Shown in pieces: positions 13,150 to 13,307 of a stretch of 13,307 nucleotides of DNA; position 1 is the stretch's first letter; each line of letters opens with the position of its first letter. Both the position numbers and the translations under genes were made by a program. Where the stretch lies: positions 1-13,307 of the forward strand of contig DATAXD010000064.1 of the NCBI GenBank assembly GCA_036266835.1, written 5' to 3'. The notes beneath the pieces are model-generated. The model ran no database searches. It was not told where the DNA came from and saw nothing but the letters and a program-made list of their open reading frames with translations. This DNA is from Galbitalea sp036266835 (lineage in GTDB: Bacteria > Actinomycetota > Actinomycetes > Actinomycetales > Microbacteriaceae).

Positions 13150-13307
13150 TCGCGAGCGAGTTCCCTCAATTGCTCGGGCCGCTGGTACCCCAGCCCATCG
13201 CTAGCGAACAGCGCCAGATAGGTAGCGGAAGGAACACCCGAACTCACGACAAGCCAACGTGGCGGTTTGCCCTCGATTGTTTCTATCGTGGAATCGGCCC
13301 GCGGGAT
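13134..13307 (-). CDS. 3' end of an unidentified gene
   Basis: A frame open to the window edge ends at TAG 13136-13134, overlapping the lipoate-ligase end by 16 bp on the opposite strand. The 57 visible residues include PPRWLVVSSGVPSATYLALF followed by ASDGLGYQRPEQLRELARDY. The composition is protein-like, with a short hydrophobic strand and then a polar helix, and codon use is typical. I do not recognise the family. The bulk of the gene lies right of the window. Confidence 0.5.
   Translation of the reverse strand: MPRADSTIETIEGKPPRWLVVSSGVPSATYLALFASDGLGYQRPEQLRELARDYGTR

Overview
The window looks like a chromosomal piece of a high-GC actinobacterium. The gene families, the frequent 'ggatgc' codon contexts, and short palindromic elements with GGTCTCGATA...TACTCGACC arms all point towards Microbacteriaceae. 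The family call is an inference from style, not a database match.

Left part (1-2704, + strand): a tightly overlapping three-gene operon encodes the 3' part of a circularly permuted ATP-grasp protein, an alpha-E protein and a transglutaminase-like thiol protein. This trio is a widely conserved but functionally unresolved set, thought to make and break amide or peptide bonds. The ATP-grasp gene ends in a poly-Gln run followed by a tail that is simply translated intergenic-type palindromic repeats.

Middle-left (2732-6221, - strand): a MarR-type regulator is followed, with a 4-bp overlap, by an MFS exporter and then a 4-coumarate:CoA-ligase-like acyl-CoA synthetase. Two adjacent 13-bp TTAGC-N3-GCWAA palindromes sit directly upstream of the regulator start. 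They are probable autoregulatory operators over a leaderless-looking start. A divergent monoacylglycerol-lipase-like alpha/beta hydrolase follows (6335-7228, +).

Accessory part (about 7260-12100): a scrambled Rhs polymorphic-toxin locus. A 5'-truncated Rhs protein keeps a complete core and a variable, hydrophobic C-terminal tip. It is followed 13 bp later by a small two-membrane-segment protein that is the obvious immunity candidate. An inverted, frameshifted partial copy of that immunity gene lies next to a complete IS3-family element (24-bp terminal inverted repeats, orfA/orfB, a CCCAAAA -1 slippery site) that has no target duplication. Beyond the IS are a small lipoprotein gene and a second Rhs fragment, which corresponds to a more upstream part of an Rhs protein than the first fragment does. 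The order and the missing target duplication suggest IS-associated rearrangement of one or more rhs genes.

Right part (12100-13307): a lipoate-protein ligase A family protein with its accessory domain at the N-terminus, then the convergent 3' end of an unidentified minus-strand gene.

The most novel candidate is the Rhs tip plus its small membrane immunity partner. The rest is mostly recognisable families in interesting arrangements.
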